This document shows positions 1 to 7,791 of a stretch of 64,000 nt of DNA, piece after piece. The notes beneath the pieces are model-generated. The model saw only the letters and a list, made by a program, of their open reading frames with translations. It was not told the origin of the DNA and did not search any database. Position numbers and translations under genes: made by a program. Within the stretch, counting starts at the first letter, position 1, and each line of letters starts with the position of its first letter. Source of the DNA: Streptococcus infantis (lineage in GTDB: Bacteria; Bacillota; Bacilli; Lactobacillales; Streptococcaceae); assembly GCF_018499575.1 (NCBI RefSeq), contig NZ_JAHDAP010000001.1, positions 1 to 64,000 on the forward strand. Reading direction: 5' to 3'.

Positions 1-78
1 CGAACACAGAAGTTAAGCCCTAGAACGCCGGAAGTAGTTGGGGGTTGCCCCCTGTGAGATATGGAAGTCGCTTAGCTC
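1..78 (+). rRNA. rrf: 5S ribosomal RNA, 3' portion
   Basis: The first bases match the inner and 3' part of a bacterial 5S rRNA (CGAACACAGAAGTTAAG, then the GGGGGTTGCCCCC arm). The 5' end lies outside the window. It directly precedes a tRNA cluster, as is usual at the end of a Firmicute rRNA operon. The exact 3' end is estimated to within a few bases. Confidence 0.9.
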
Positions 79-80
79 TA

Positions 81-153
81 GGGAGTTTAGCTCAGCTGGG
101 AGAGCATCTGCCTTACAAGCAGAGGGTCAGCGGTTCGATCCCGTTAACTCCCA
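81..153 (+). tRNA. tRNA-Val (TAC)
   Basis: Seven-base acceptor stem GGGAGTT/AACTCCC, discriminator A, and anticodon loop CTTACAA giving TAC. CCA is not encoded. First tRNA of a 17-gene cluster following the 5S gene. Confidence 0.97.
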
Positions 154-155
154 TA

Positions 156-228
156 GGTCCCGTAGTGTAGCGGTTATCACGTCGCCCTGTCACGGCGAAG
201 ATCGCGGGTTCGATTCCCGTCGGGACCG
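156..228 (+). tRNA. tRNA-Asp (GTC)
   Basis: Acceptor stem GGTCCCG/CGGGACC with discriminator G; anticodon loop CTGTCAC reads GTC. Only two bases separate it from tRNA-Val. Confidence 0.97.
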
Positions 229-246
229 TAATAACGAAAGTTATTT

Positions 247-319
247 GACTCGTTAGCTCAGTTGGTAGAGCAATTGACTTTTAATCAATGGGTCACTGGT
301 TCGAGCCCAGTACGGGTCA
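247..319 (+). tRNA. tRNA-Lys (TTT)
   Basis: Acceptor stem GACTCGT/ACGGGTC (one G-T pair), discriminator A; anticodon loop CTTTTAA reads TTT. Confidence 0.97.
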
Positions 320-324
320 TATTT

Positions 325-406
325 GCGGGTTTGGCGGAATTGGCAGACGCACCAGATTTAGGATCTGGCGCTTAACGGCGTGGGGGTTCAAGTCCCTTAA
401 CCCGCA
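325..406 (+). tRNA. tRNA-Leu (TAG)
   Basis: Class II tRNA with a long variable arm. Acceptor GCGGGTT/AACCCGC, discriminator A; the anticodon stem-loop CCAGA-TTTAGGA-TCTGG reads TAG. Confidence 0.97.
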
Positions 407-418
407 TAATAGAAATCA

Positions 419-491
419 GCCGGCTTAGCTCAGTTGGTAGAGCATCTGATTTGTAATCAGAGGGTCGCGTGTTCAAGTCATGTAGCCGGCA
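419..491 (+). tRNA. tRNA-Thr (TGT)
   Basis: Acceptor GCCGGCT/AGCCGGC, discriminator A; anticodon loop TTTGTAA reads TGT. Confidence 0.97.
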
Positions 492-518
492 TTTTTTTTA
501 ATATAAACCAGAGTCGAT

Positions 519-590
519 GCGAACGTAGTTCAGTGGTAGAACACCACCTTGCCAAGGTGGGGGTCGCGGGTTCGAATCCCGTCGTTCGCT
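519..590 (+). tRNA. tRNA-Gly (GCC)
   Basis: Acceptor GCGAACG/CGTTCGC, discriminator T; anticodon GCC inside the stem CACCTTGCCAAGGTG. Confidence 0.97.
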
Positions 591-597
591 TATAGAG

Positions 598-683
598 GCC
601 GGGGTGGCGGAACTGGCAGACGCACAGGACTTAAAATCCTGCGATTGGTAACGATCGTACCGGTTCGATTCCGGTCCTCGGCA
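598..683 (+). tRNA. tRNA-Leu (TAA)
   Basis: Class II tRNA, 86 nt, with acceptor GCCGGGG/CCTCGGC, discriminator A and a long variable arm. The anticodon loop in AGGACTTAAAATCCT reads TAA. Confidence 0.97.
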
Positions 684-694
684 TATATTGAAGA

Positions 695-768
695 GCACCC
701 TTAGCTCAACTGGATAGAGTACCTGACTACGAATCAGGCGGTTAGAGGTTCGACTCCTCTAGGGTGCA
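695..768 (+). tRNA. tRNA-Arg (ACG)
   Basis: Acceptor GCACCCT/AGGGTGC, discriminator A; anticodon ACG in the stem CCTGACTACGAATCAGG. The first anticodon base would be deaminated to inosine to read CGN codons (family knowledge). Confidence 0.97.
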
Positions 769-782
769 TTAACAATTTAATT

Positions 783-856
783 CGGGAAGTAGCTCAGCTT
801 GGTAGAGTACTTGGTTTGGGACCAAGGTGTCGCAGGTTCGAATCCTGTCTTCCCGA
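783..856 (+). tRNA. tRNA-Pro (TGG)
   Basis: Acceptor CGGGAAG/CTTCCCG, discriminator A; anticodon loop TTTGGGA reads TGG. Confidence 0.97.
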
Positions 857-861
857 TTGAT

Positions 862-935
862 GGCGGTGTAGCTCAGCTGGCTAGAGCGTCCGGTTCATAC
901 CCGGGAGGTCGGGGGTTCGATCCCCTTCGCCGCTA
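862..935 (+). tRNA. tRNA-Met (CAT), probably elongator
   Basis: Acceptor GGCGGTG/CGCCGCT including two G-T pairs, discriminator A, anticodon CAT. It is the first of three CAT tRNAs in the cluster. The sequence resembles the Bacillus elongator tRNA-Met, and its place after tRNA-Pro and before the second CAT tRNA agrees with that (inference). The elongator tRNA-Met would be the substrate of the TmcAL encoded at 51069. Confidence 0.85.
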
Positions 936-948
936 TAATGATCTTGTT

Positions 949-1022
949 GGACCTTTAGCTCAGCTGGTTAGAGCTCTCGGCTCATAACCGAGTGGTCGTA
1001 GGTTCAAGTCCTACAAGGTCCA
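949..1022 (+). tRNA. tRNA with CAT anticodon, probably tRNA-Ile2
   Basis: Acceptor GGACCTT/AAGGTCC, discriminator A, anticodon loop CTCATAA. It could be a second tRNA-Met or the minor tRNA-Ile whose C34 is converted to lysidine by TilS. The order Met-Ile2-Ser-fMet seen in Bacillus tRNA clusters, and the resemblance of the acceptor stem to Bacillus Ile2, favour tRNA-Ile2. This identity is an inference, while the tRNA itself is certain. Confidence 0.8.
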
Positions 1023-1032
1023 TTGGAATGAT

Positions 1033-1122
1033 GGAGGATTACCCAAGTCCGGCTGAAGGGAACGGTCTTGAAAACCGTCAGGCGTGTAAAAGCGTGCGTG
1101 GGTTCGAATCCCACATCCTCCT
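1033..1122 (+). tRNA. tRNA-Ser (TGA)
   Basis: Class II tRNA of 90 nt with acceptor GGAGGAT/ATCCTCC and a long variable arm; anticodon loop CTTGAAA reads TGA. The template base following the acceptor is T. Confidence 0.96.
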
Positions 1123-1136
1123 TTATTTATTATTAA

Positions 1137-1210
<74 letters not shown>

Positions 1211-1214
1211 TATT

Positions 1215-1287
1215 GGCTCGGTAGCTCAGTTGGTAGAGCAATGGATTGAAGCTCCATGTGTCGGCGGTTCGATTCCGTCTCGCGCCA
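1215..1287 (+). tRNA. tRNA-Phe (GAA), with an acceptor mismatch
   Basis: Anticodon loop TTGAAGC reads GAA. The acceptor strands are GGCTCGG and TCGCGCC: position 4 (T) faces C and position 7 (G) faces T, so the stem has one mismatch and one wobble. The other arms are normal. The gene is probably functional. Confidence 0.93.
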
Positions 1288-1304
1288 TATTTTTATATAT
1301 TTAT

Positions 1305-1375
1305 GCGGGTGTAGTTTAGTGGTAAAACTACAGCCTTCCAAGCTGTTGTCGCGAGTTCGATTCTCGTCACCCGCT
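1305..1375 (+). tRNA. tRNA-Gly (TCC)
   Basis: Acceptor GCGGGTG/CACCCGC, discriminator T; anticodon TCC in the stem CAGCCTTCCAAGCTG. Second glycine tRNA of the cluster. Confidence 0.97.
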
Positions 1376-1407
1376 TTGAACTTTGTTCATTACCAAGTTT
1401 TTAACTT

Positions 1408-1481
<74 letters not shown>

Positions 1482-1487
1482 TTAATA

Positions 1488-1575
1488 GGAGAATTACTCA
1501 AGAGGCTGAAGAGGACGGTTTGCTAAATCGTTAGGTCGGGTAACCGGCGCAAGGGTTCGAATCCCTTATTCTCCG
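1488..1575 (+). tRNA. tRNA-Ser (GCT)
   Basis: Class II tRNA of 88 nt, acceptor GGAGAAT/ATTCTCC, discriminator G; anticodon loop TTTGCTAA contains GCT. Last tRNA of the cluster, followed closely by a terminator. Confidence 0.97.
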
Positions 1576-1580
1576 TAATG

Positions 1581-1606
1581 AAAGAGCTTTTTAGCTCTTT
1601 TTTTAT
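1581..1606 (+). terminator. Rho-independent terminator of the rRNA-tRNA unit
   Basis: Stem AAAGAGCT/AGCTCTTT with a T-rich loop, followed by a run of T, five bases after the last tRNA. It should end the whole rRNA-tRNA transcript. Confidence 0.9.
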
Positions 1607-1680
1607 TTTCCCATTTTTCATATTTTAAATTAGTTATTGTTTTTTAAGTTTTATTCTTTTATGTTAAAGTTTTTTATATT

Positions 1681-1732
1681 TGGTATAATGTAAGAGAGAT
1701 TTAAGCATTATTTTTCTGTAACTATTAAGGAG
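1681..1732 (+). promoter_or_regulatory. Extended -10 promoter and RBS for the lipoprotein gene
   Basis: TGGTATAAT at 1681-1689 is a perfect extended -10 element. No strong -35 is seen (a weak TGTTAA lies at 1662-1667). AAGGAG at 1727-1732 stands six bases before the ATG at 1739. Confidence 0.75.
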
Positions 1733-1738
1733 AATGCT

Positions 1739-2878
1739 ATGGAGAATAAAAAAGTATTAGGATCTTTCTTTGTTCTTGTTCTAAGTTTATTTACATTTGG
1801 TTGTAGGAGTCAAAATGTTGAAATTTCTAGTAAGGATAGCAGCTTATCGTCTTCTACTAGTCAGTCTACAACGAATGAATCATCTAAGAAAGATTATAAA
1901 GAATTATACAAGCCGATTTTTGATGATTACCAAAAAATTCTTTCTACACCTAAGGATACAGCTAAAATTCTAGATCTTTATAAAAATCTGAATACAACTG
2001 ATCGGCCTATTGATAGTTGGGCACTTGAAAATGCAGTTTATCAAGCGGATAAGATGCGCTATGTCTATACAGATCTTAATCAAGATGGTGTAAAGGAATT
2101 ACTAATCGGTGTTGAGCAATCTAGTGGTGGTTATTTTATTTCGGGGCTTTATTATTTAGTAAATGAGAAACCGGTACTTCTAGCAGAAGGTTTTGTAGCA
2201 GGTCACGGTGGTGCTAGAAATGCTATGAATATCTATCAGAGCGGTGATGTCTTAGAATTAAGTTGGTCCTCTGGAACAGGTGAAGGTAGAGGAGTGCTGT
2301 ATCATCTAAATGTAAATGAGCAAGCTGCAAGTAAATTACAAGAACAGGATATCCGAGTTCCTGGGAATAAGAGTTTACATGCAGATTTTGGAAAAACAGA
2401 GGCTGAAATGCTAGATCTCAATCAACTTGATTGGCAGAAATTTGAAACTTCTACTAGCAGCAAGACTATTTCAGGTGAAGAGCAAAAAGCTCCTTGGAAC
2501 GCTAACAAATCTGCCAAACTTGAAGCTTTTATAAAGGACTGGGGCGAAAGACTAGGACAACCCAATTACCAAAAGGGGATCGCAGGAGGGGATGTTGGGG
2601 CTGACCATCTCTATACCCTTAGGGATGATGGACCAAGTGAGAAAATGAATGCCGAGTATACGGATACAGGTCTAGGAAATGCCCAGTATCGAATTGTAGA
2701 GCGTTATAGTAATTGGGATAAATATCCGGATGTTCATAGTTACTTCTTTGCGATAAGCAATACAGGAGAAGCAATTGTCTTTCATTCACCGACTACTAAT
2801 GGTGGGGTCATGTACTTAAAACCGACAGAAAATGCAGAAATCCAAGCGGAGTTTAAACGCTTGGTTGAAGAAGAATAA
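1739..2878 (+). CDS. Secreted lipoprotein of unknown function
   Basis: A 379-residue protein. The N-terminus is a lipoprotein signal: two lysines, a hydrophobic stretch at about residues 6-20 and a candidate lipid-modified cysteine at residue 22 (TFGC, a loose lipobox because the -3 residue is T). A Ser/Thr-rich linker (about 26-50) follows, as in streptococcal surface lipoproteins. The middle part has an acidic loop DLNQDGVKELLIG that resembles Asp-rich calcium-binding loops. The C-terminal 130 residues start WNANKSAKLEAFIKDWG and look like the DUF4767 type found in lactic acid bacteria (memory of the family, not searched). It stands alone between two terminators with its own promoter. Function unknown; it probably acts at the outer face of the membrane. 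Confidence 0.85.
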   Translation: MENKKVLGSFFVLVLSLFTFGCRSQNVEISSKDSSLSSSTSQSTTNESSKKDYKELYKPIFDDYQKILSTPKDTAKILDLYKNLNTTDRPIDSWALENAVYQADKMRYVYTDLNQDGVKELLIGVEQSSGGYFISGLYYLVNEKPVLLAEGFVAGHGGARNAMNIYQSGDVLELSWSSGTGEGRGVLYHLNVNEQAASKLQEQDIRVPGNKSLHADFGKTEAEMLDLNQLDWQKFETSTSSKTISGEEQKAPWNANKSAKLEAFIKDWGERLGQPNYQKGIAGGDVGADHLYTLRDDGPSEKMNAEYTDTGLGNAQYRIVERYSNWDKYPDVHSYFFAISNTGEAIVFHSPTTNGGVMYLKPTENAEIQAEFKRLVEEE

Positions 2879-2885
2879 AAGAAAA

Positions 2886-2917
2886 AGAGTTTAGTTTTTA
2901 GCTAGGCTCTATTTTTA
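2886..2917 (+). terminator. Rho-independent terminator
   Basis: An 11-bp stem with G-T pairs (AGAGTTTAGTT against AGCTAGGCTCT), a small T loop, then ATTTTTAAT. It starts eight bases after the lipoprotein stop. Confidence 0.7.
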
Positions 2918-2957
2918 ATATCTCTTTCTATCATTTTTATATTCTTTGAGTATTTAA

Positions 2958-3020
2958 TGGTATACTATTGTTAGATAAAATTATATAGTATTATTTGACG
3001 ATGATTGTATAATTTAGGAG
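2958..3020 (+). promoter_or_regulatory. Extended -10 promoter and RBS for the membrane protein
   Basis: TGGTATACT at 2958-2966 is an extended -10 element without a clear -35 box. AGGAG at 3016-3020 serves the ATG at 3031. Confidence 0.65.
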
Positions 3021-3030
3021 AACATAATTT

Positions 3031-3735
3031 ATGACAAAAGGTGTTAAGTTTCGTAGTATTTTTTATAGATTTGTTTTATTTATCATTGTTTTGTTTTTTC
3101 TAGGTTTTAATCAAATTGTTGGCCGAGGATTTCAATCGATTCCCCTTTTTGATTACACTTTTAGTTTTGATCAAATACAGTTAGTGTATTGCCTTCTTTT
3201 ATTAATTTTAGTTGGCATTGGCATAAATTTTCTTTTTCCTTGGAAATTTTATATTTCACAGGATGGGATTTACCTTAGAAGATTAGATTTATTTGTTCCT
3301 TGGAGTGATATTAGTGGAGTCTCCCATGTTTGGATTAACAAAGCAAGTAATTTTAGCAGAGGACTTATTTTTTATAATCATAAATGTTTAGTTTTCTATC
3401 GTCATGACTACAAGCCGATTTGTATCTATAATACTTCCTTATTAGCTTTATTTCTTATCAAACTCTTTAATCCTCAGATTAAAACGAATACCATGTCAGC
3501 TAGTTTTGCTACGGGTTTAAATATTCTATTAAATGCTACAATTTTCTTTTTTCTTTATTTTCTTGAGTTGAAGGATCTTAGTTTCAGTTCTTTTTTACTT
3601 TTTTTCTTCCTCTACTTTATAAAAATTTTTATCATTCCTTTATGGTTGGTTTATAGTCAAAATCGTAAGTACGGTCCTTATCTAGCTCATAGTACTTTCT
3701 TTAAGAGGAATGCTTCTGATGTGATTCCTGTTTAA
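3031..3735 (+). CDS. Membrane protein of unknown function
   Basis: A 234-residue protein with four predicted membrane segments: about residues 10-30, 45-66, 155-176 and 180-205. Between the two pairs lies a cytoplasmic-looking stretch (YISQDGIYLRRLDLFVPWSD) typical of short PH-like domains found in small streptococcal membrane proteins. It is rich in Phe and Leu and ends in a short basic tail. It is a single-gene unit with its own promoter and terminator. I do not recognise the family with certainty; the neighbouring lipoprotein is the only nearby gene and they are separated by a terminator. Confidence 0.75.
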   Translation: MTKGVKFRSIFYRFVLFIIVLFFLGFNQIVGRGFQSIPLFDYTFSFDQIQLVYCLLLLILVGIGINFLFPWKFYISQDGIYLRRLDLFVPWSDISGVSHVWINKASNFSRGLIFYNHKCLVFYRHDYKPICIYNTSLLALFLIKLFNPQIKTNTMSASFATGLNILLNATIFFFLYFLELKDLSFSSFLLFFFLYFIKIFIIPLWLVYSQNRKYGPYLAHSTFFKRNASDVIPV

Positions 3736-3752
3736 TTTTATAAAAATGATGG

Positions 3753-3780
3753 CTTTCTACTTTTTAGTAGGAAGTTTTTG
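3753..3780 (+). terminator. Rho-independent terminator
   Basis: Nine-base stem CTTTCTACT/AGTAGGAAG with a T loop, followed by GTTTTTG; 18 bases after the stop of the membrane protein. Confidence 0.85.
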
Positions 3781-3862
3781 TTATTTCTATATGAAAATAG
3801 TTTACAGATGAATGTTTTCTTTGACAATGTAATTCAAATAGCTGCGAGGGTTTAGCTTCGTT

Positions 3863-4009
3863 TAGCCGATTTTGTGCTCATGCAGGAGCACAAGACAGGT
3901 CAGTACAAAGGCCTTTAACCTATATTTCCTCACAGGAGAATTTGGCTTTTCAAATGAAGAGGTAGCCAAGAGATGGTTATATAGTTTCAGAACTAACTCC
4001 CTGATATGA
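3863..4009 (+). pseudogene. Possible gene remnant in the 3.78-4.08 kb gap
   Basis: The 300-base gap has no intact gene, but two adjacent frames read as protein. Positions 3863-3919 give a short peptide (ADFVLMQEHKTGQYKGL) ending in a stop. The next frame then continues from about 3905 with FNLYFLTGEFGFSNEEVA and ends at a TGA at 4007-4009. No start codon or RBS fits. This is what a decayed gene with a frameshift would look like, but the stretch is short and chance is not excluded. Family not recognised. Confidence 0.3.
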
Positions 4010-4079
4010 CAGTTGTACTCAATATTCTTATGGATTTTAATTATGAGATTTATTTAGACTTATTAAAAAAATAACACTT

Positions 4080-4140
4080 CTATATCGAAATAATTGACAG
4101 TTGAAAGGGAAAGAGGTAGAATATAGAAAGTTCGATATAG
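4080..4140 (+). promoter_or_regulatory. Promoter flanked by a 10-bp inverted repeat, candidate MarR operator
   Basis: TTGACA (4094-4099) and TAGAAT (4117-4122), 17 bases apart, form a good sigma-A promoter. It is bracketed by a perfect inverted repeat: CTATATCGAA (4080-4089) and TTCGATATAG (4131-4140). One copy lies just upstream of the -35 and the other just downstream of the likely start point, so a repressor bound to both would clamp the promoter. The obvious candidate is the MarR protein encoded immediately downstream, which would make the unit autoregulated (inference). Confidence 0.7.
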
Positions 4141-4157
4141 AACAAAAAGGAGACAAA

Positions 4158-4607
4158 ATGGACAAGATGTTAGGTGGCTACCAAGCTCTACAGATTCGTT
4201 TGTTGAATGGGCGAATCTTTCAAAAACTCTTGAGCAAGGAACCAAATGCTCAATACAGAAGTGAACAGGGAAAAATTTTAACGATTTTGTGGAAGCAAGA
4301 GTTGGGGTGCGCTACTGCGACCGATATCGCTCTTGCGACGGGTCTAGCCAATAATACATTGACCAGTATGGTCAAGAAATTGGAAGAACAAGGTTTGGTC
4401 ACGATTCAACCTTGCACGCAGGATAAAAGGAAAAAATATATCTCTTTGACAGACCTCGGTTGGGCACAAAAAGAAATTGGAGACCGTGTCAGTAAAGAAT
4501 TGGGGGAGATTTTCTACCAAGGATTTTCAGATCAAGAAATCCGAGAATTTGAGGCCTATCAAGAGAGAATTATCTCAAATCTAAAAGCTAAAGAGAATGA
4601 CATCTAG
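4158..4607 (+). CDS. MarR-family transcriptional regulator
   Basis: A 149-residue protein. The ATG at 4158 is preferred because AAGGAG lies at 4147-4152, six bases upstream; the in-frame upstream start near 4101 lies between the -35 and -10 boxes and cannot be on the transcript. The winged-helix core spans about residues 30-105, with recognition helix TGLANNTLTSMVKKLEEQGL and wing QDKRKKYISLTDLG, a typical MarR pattern. It is the first gene of a unit that continues with an oxidoreductase (broken) and a choline/betaine importer. A MarR gene next to a choline transporter is also found in the pneumococcus (knowledge). The effector is unknown. Confidence 0.9.
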   Translation: MDKMLGGYQALQIRLLNGRIFQKLLSKEPNAQYRSEQGKILTILWKQELGCATATDIALATGLANNTLTSMVKKLEEQGLVTIQPCTQDKRKKYISLTDLGWAQKEIGDRVSKELGEIFYQGFSDQEIREFEAYQERIISNLKAKENDI

Positions 4608-4625
4608 GGAAAGGAAGTAACAGTT

Positions 4626-5481
4626 ATGATCGGAATTACAGGTGTAACAGGGAACTTAGGCTCCTATGTGGCTGATCTTATCGAAAAAAAAAGGAATCGC
4701 TTCCGTCCATCTAGCACGAAGCCCAGAGCGTGCAAAAGTTTACGCGTCTGCGGAAATTCGTCAGATGGTGTATGCCAAAACTCCAGAGGTGGTTGAGGCC
4801 TTAAAGGGGATCGATATCTTGTTGATGGTTTCTGCTCGGGAAAATCCTGAGCGTGTCAAGGAGCACAAGGAGTTTTTAGATGCTGCAAAGCTAGCAGGAG
4901 TAGAGCATATCGTTTATACCTCCTTTTATGGGGCAGATGAGAAGGCGACTTTCACCTTGTCTCGAGATCATGCCCAGACAGAAGCCTATATCAAGGAATT
5001 AGGGTTCACCTACACTTTTTTGAGAGATAATTTTTACTTGGACTTCCTGATTGATATGGCGCTTGAAAATGGAGAGATTCGTGGTCCGGCCGGCAGTGGT
5101 CTTGTGTCAGCTGTTGCCCGTAAGGACACATCTAGGGTTGCAGCAGAGATTCTTTTAAATCCTAAGGAGTGGGAAAATCAAACCTTGAACTTGACTGGGC
5201 CAGAGGATCTTTCCATGGAAGAAATCGTAGCGCTTCTCTCAAAGGAGACGGGTGACGCCATCACGTATGTGGATGAATCAGTAGAAGAAGCTTATGAGTC
5301 ACGGAAAAAATGGCCAGCACAAACTTGGGAGTACGATGCCTGGGTCAGTACTTATACAGCTATTAAAGTTGGGGAACAGGCTGGGGTTTCAACAGATATC
5401 GAAAAAGTCCTAGGGCATCCAGCAAGTAGCCTATTGGATACTCTTAGAGATAGAAAACTTATTGAGGAAAAAAATGATTGA
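4626..5481 (+). pseudogene. NAD(P)-binding (NmrA/SDR-like) oxidoreductase, frameshifted in a poly-A run
   Basis: The ATG at 4626 follows AAGGAAG and opens a Rossmann N-terminus MIGITGVTGNLGSYVADLIE (GxxGxxG nucleotide motif). At 4684-4692 there is a run of nine A. Reading through it shifts the frame, and the rest of the protein continues in the next frame from KKGIASVHLARSPERAK to the stop at 5481. Eight A would restore one continuous protein of about 284 residues of the NmrA/atypical SDR type (NAD(P)H-dependent quinone or flavin reductases). So the gene is intact except for one extra A. It may be a true pseudogene, a slippage-tolerant gene or a sequence error. It overlaps the next gene by eight bases, so it belongs to the operon. 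Confidence 0.85.
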
Positions 5482-6202
5482 ATATAAACATGTAGCCTTG
5501 CGCTACACGGATAAGGACATTTTAAAAGATGTCAATCTCCGCATTGAAAATGGAGAGTTCATGGTGCTAGTGGGTCCTTCAGGATCTGGAAAGACCACCA
5601 TGATCAAGATGATTAACCGTCTTTTGGAACCGACAGATGGCAATATCTACATGGATGGAAAACGCATCAAGGACTATGATGAACGGGAATTACGTCTCAG
5701 TACCGGCTATGTCCTTCAAGCTATTGCCCTATTTCCTAATTTGACAGTTGCGGAAAATATAGCATTGATTCCTGAGATGAAGGGCTGGAGCAAGGAGAAA
5801 ATTGCCTCTAAAACCGAAGAACTCTTGGACAAGGTTGGCCTACCTGCTGCAGATTATGCCCATCGTTTACCAAGCGAGTTATCTGGTGGCGAGCAACAGC
5901 GGATTGGTATTGTGCGGGCCATCATTGGGGAACCAAAAATCTTGCTGATGGATGAGCCCTTTTCAGCCTTGGATGCTATCTCTCGCAAGCAGTTGCAAGC
6001 TCTCACCAAGGATTTGCACAAGGAGTTCGGTATGACTACCATCTTCGTTACTCATGATACGGATGAGGCTTTGAAATTAGGGGATCGAATTGCAGTTTTG
6101 CAGGATGGAGAAATTCGCCAGGTGGCAGACCCTGAAACAATTTTACAAGCGCCTGCGACAGACTTTGTAGCAAACTTGTTTGGAGGTAGCCTTCATGTCT
6201 AA
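5474..6202 (+). CDS. Choline/glycine-betaine ABC importer, ATP-binding protein
   Basis: A 242-residue NBD of the OpuCA/ProV type but without the C-terminal CBS pair of ProV. Walker [11 protein letters not shown] is near residue 35-44, the signature LSGGEQQR near 135, Walker [13 protein letters not shown] near 156, and the switch histidine sits in VTHDTDEA. The Q-loop reads [11 protein letters not shown]. The ATG at 5474 is chosen because GAGG lies seven bases upstream; a TTG at 5462 is less likely. It overlaps both the broken oxidoreductase and the permease gene by eight bases each, so translation is coupled. It powers uptake of a quaternary amine; in choline-dependent streptococci the substrate would be choline for teichoic acid decoration (inference from species). 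Confidence 0.93.
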   Translation: MIEYKHVALRYTDKDILKDVNLRIENGEFMVLVGPSGSGKTTMIKMINRLLEPTDGNIYMDGKRIKDYDERELRLSTGYVLQAIALFPNLTVAENIALIPEMKGWSKEKIASKTEELLDKVGLPAADYAHRLPSELSGGEQQRIGIVRAIIGEPKILLMDEPFSALDAISRKQLQALTKDLHKEFGMTTIFVTHDTDEALKLGDRIAVLQDGEIRQVADPETILQAPATDFVANLFGGSLHV

Positions 6203-7712
6203 TTTGATTTCAACATTTCAAGAACGTTTTGGAGAATGGTTAACCGCTCTTGGGCAACACTTACAATTATCTCTTTTGACCTTATTGGTTGCTATTTTTC
6301 TGACCATCCCACTTGCGGTTTATCTAAATAGCCACAAAAAAGTAGCGAACTGGGTGCTACAAGTTGCGGGTATCTTCCAGACCATTCCCTCAATGGCTTT
6401 GTTGGGGCTCTTTATTCCTTTCATGGGAATTGGAACCTTACCGGCCCTTACAGCTCTAGTCATTTATGCTATTTTCCCGATTTTGGAAAATACAATCACA
6501 GCCTTGAACGGCATTGATCCTAGTCTTGAGGAGGCAGGGGTTGCTTTTGGAATGACTAAGTGGGAGCGACTCAAGAAGTTTGAAATTCCACTGGCCATGC
6601 CTGTCATTGTATCGGGGGTTCGTACAGCAACCGTTATGATCATTGGGACAGCAACTCTAGCTGCTCTTGTGGGAGCTGGAGGACTAGGCTCCTTTATCCT
6701 TTTGGGAATTGATCGTCGGAATGCTAGTCTCATTTTAATCGGCGCAATCTCATCAGCCATCTTGGCCATTCTCTTTAATGTTATTCTCAAATGGTTGGAA
6801 AAGGCAAAGTTGCGTACAATTGTTGCAGCCTTTGCTGTTATGGTGCTTGGTTTGGGAGTAAGTTATGCTCCAAGCATGATTCCAAATAAAGAGAAAGAAA
6901 ATCTGGTTATAGCTGGGAAGTTGGGACCTGAACCTGAGATTCTCATGAATATGTACAAGCTTCTCATTGAGGAAAATACGGATATGACGGTGACGGTCAA
7001 ACCTAACTTTGGGAAGACAGACTTTCTTTATCAAGCGCTGAAAAAAGGGGACATTGATATCTATCCAGAATTTTCTGGAACAGTGACAGAGAGTCTCCTC
7101 CAACCATCTCCACAAATTGGGCATGACCCAGAAAAGGTTTACGAGGTGGCTCGTGACGGCATTGCCAAACAGGATCATCTAGCCTTGCTCAAACCCATGG
7201 CTTATCAAAATACTTATGCTATAGCAGTTCCCAAAAAAATTGCGCAAGAATATGGACTTAAGACGATTTCAGACTTGAAAAAAGTAGAAGGACAGCTCAA
7301 GGCGGGATTCACTCTGGAGTTTAATGACCGTGAGGATGGAAACAAGGGCTTACAGAAGGTCTATGGCCTCAATCTACAAGTCTCCACCATGGAGCCAGCC
7401 CTTCGCTATCAGGCTGTTCAGTCAGGGGATATTCAAATCACGGACGCCTACTCGACTGATGCGGAGTTGGCGCGTTATGATTTACAGGTTTTGGAAGATG
7501 ACAAGCAACTCTTCCCACCTTATCAAGGGGCTCCACTCATGAAAGCTGAATTACTGAAAAAACATCCAGAGTTGGAAGCGGTTCTTAATAAACTGGCTGG
7601 CAAGATTACAGAAAGCCAGATGAGCCAGCTTAACTATCAAGTCGGAGTTGAAGGTAAGTCAGCGGAAACAGTAGCGCGTGAATTTTTGATTCGAGAAGCT
7701 CTTCTAAAGTAG
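6195..7712 (+). CDS. Choline/glycine-betaine ABC importer, permease fused to substrate-binding domain
   Basis: A 505-residue fusion. Residues about 1-210 are the ProW-type permease with five or six membrane segments and the EAA-like loop ([19 protein letters not shown]) that docks to the ATPase. One more hydrophobic segment (about 215-235, [19 protein letters not shown]) links to an extracellular OpuAC-like binding domain that starts [19 protein letters not shown] and runs to the C-terminus. The binding domain is therefore tethered to the outside of the permease. The start at 6195 follows GGAGG at 6182-6186. It is the last gene of the MarR-headed unit, with a terminator shortly after the stop. 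Confidence 0.93.
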   Translation: MSNLISTFQERFGEWLTALGQHLQLSLLTLLVAIFLTIPLAVYLNSHKKVANWVLQVAGIFQTIPSMALLGLFIPFMGIGTLPALTALVIYAIFPILENTITALNGIDPSLEEAGVAFGMTKWERLKKFEIPLAMPVIVSGVRTATVMIIGTATLAALVGAGGLGSFILLGIDRRNASLILIGAISSAILAILFNVILKWLEKAKLRTIVAAFAVMVLGLGVSYAPSMIPNKEKENLVIAGKLGPEPEILMNMYKLLIEENTDMTVTVKPNFGKTDFLYQALKKGDIDIYPEFSGTVTESLLQPSPQIGHDPEKVYEVARDGIAKQDHLALLKPMAYQNTYAIAVPKKIAQEYGLKTISDLKKVEGQLKAGFTLEFNDREDGNKGLQKVYGLNLQVSTMEPALRYQAVQSGDIQITDAYSTDAELARYDLQVLEDDKQLFPPYQGAPLMKAELLKKHPELEAVLNKLAGKITESQMSQLNYQVGVEGKSAETVAREFLIREALLK

Positions 7713-7737
7713 AAGCAGATTTCCTTATGAATTCTTA

Positions 7738-7769
7738 AAAATCTTCGATTTGTATTCGAAGATTTTTTG
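7738..7769 (+). terminator. Rho-independent terminator
   Basis: Stem AAAATCTTCGA/TCGAAGATTTT with a seven-base loop and trailing T, closing the choline importer unit. Confidence 0.9.
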
Positions 7770-7791
7770 TTATGAAAATTTTACTTTTTAT

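Noticed and set aside
38-987. Open frames of 60-70 residues across the tRNA cluster on both strands
   Set aside because: They are translations of tRNA genes; each overlaps two or more well-formed cloverleaves and has no RBS.
6464-7178. Minus-strand frames of 108 and 141 residues inside the choline permease gene
   Set aside because: Shadows of the coding strand with no RBS or promoter; the plus-strand protein is clearly real.
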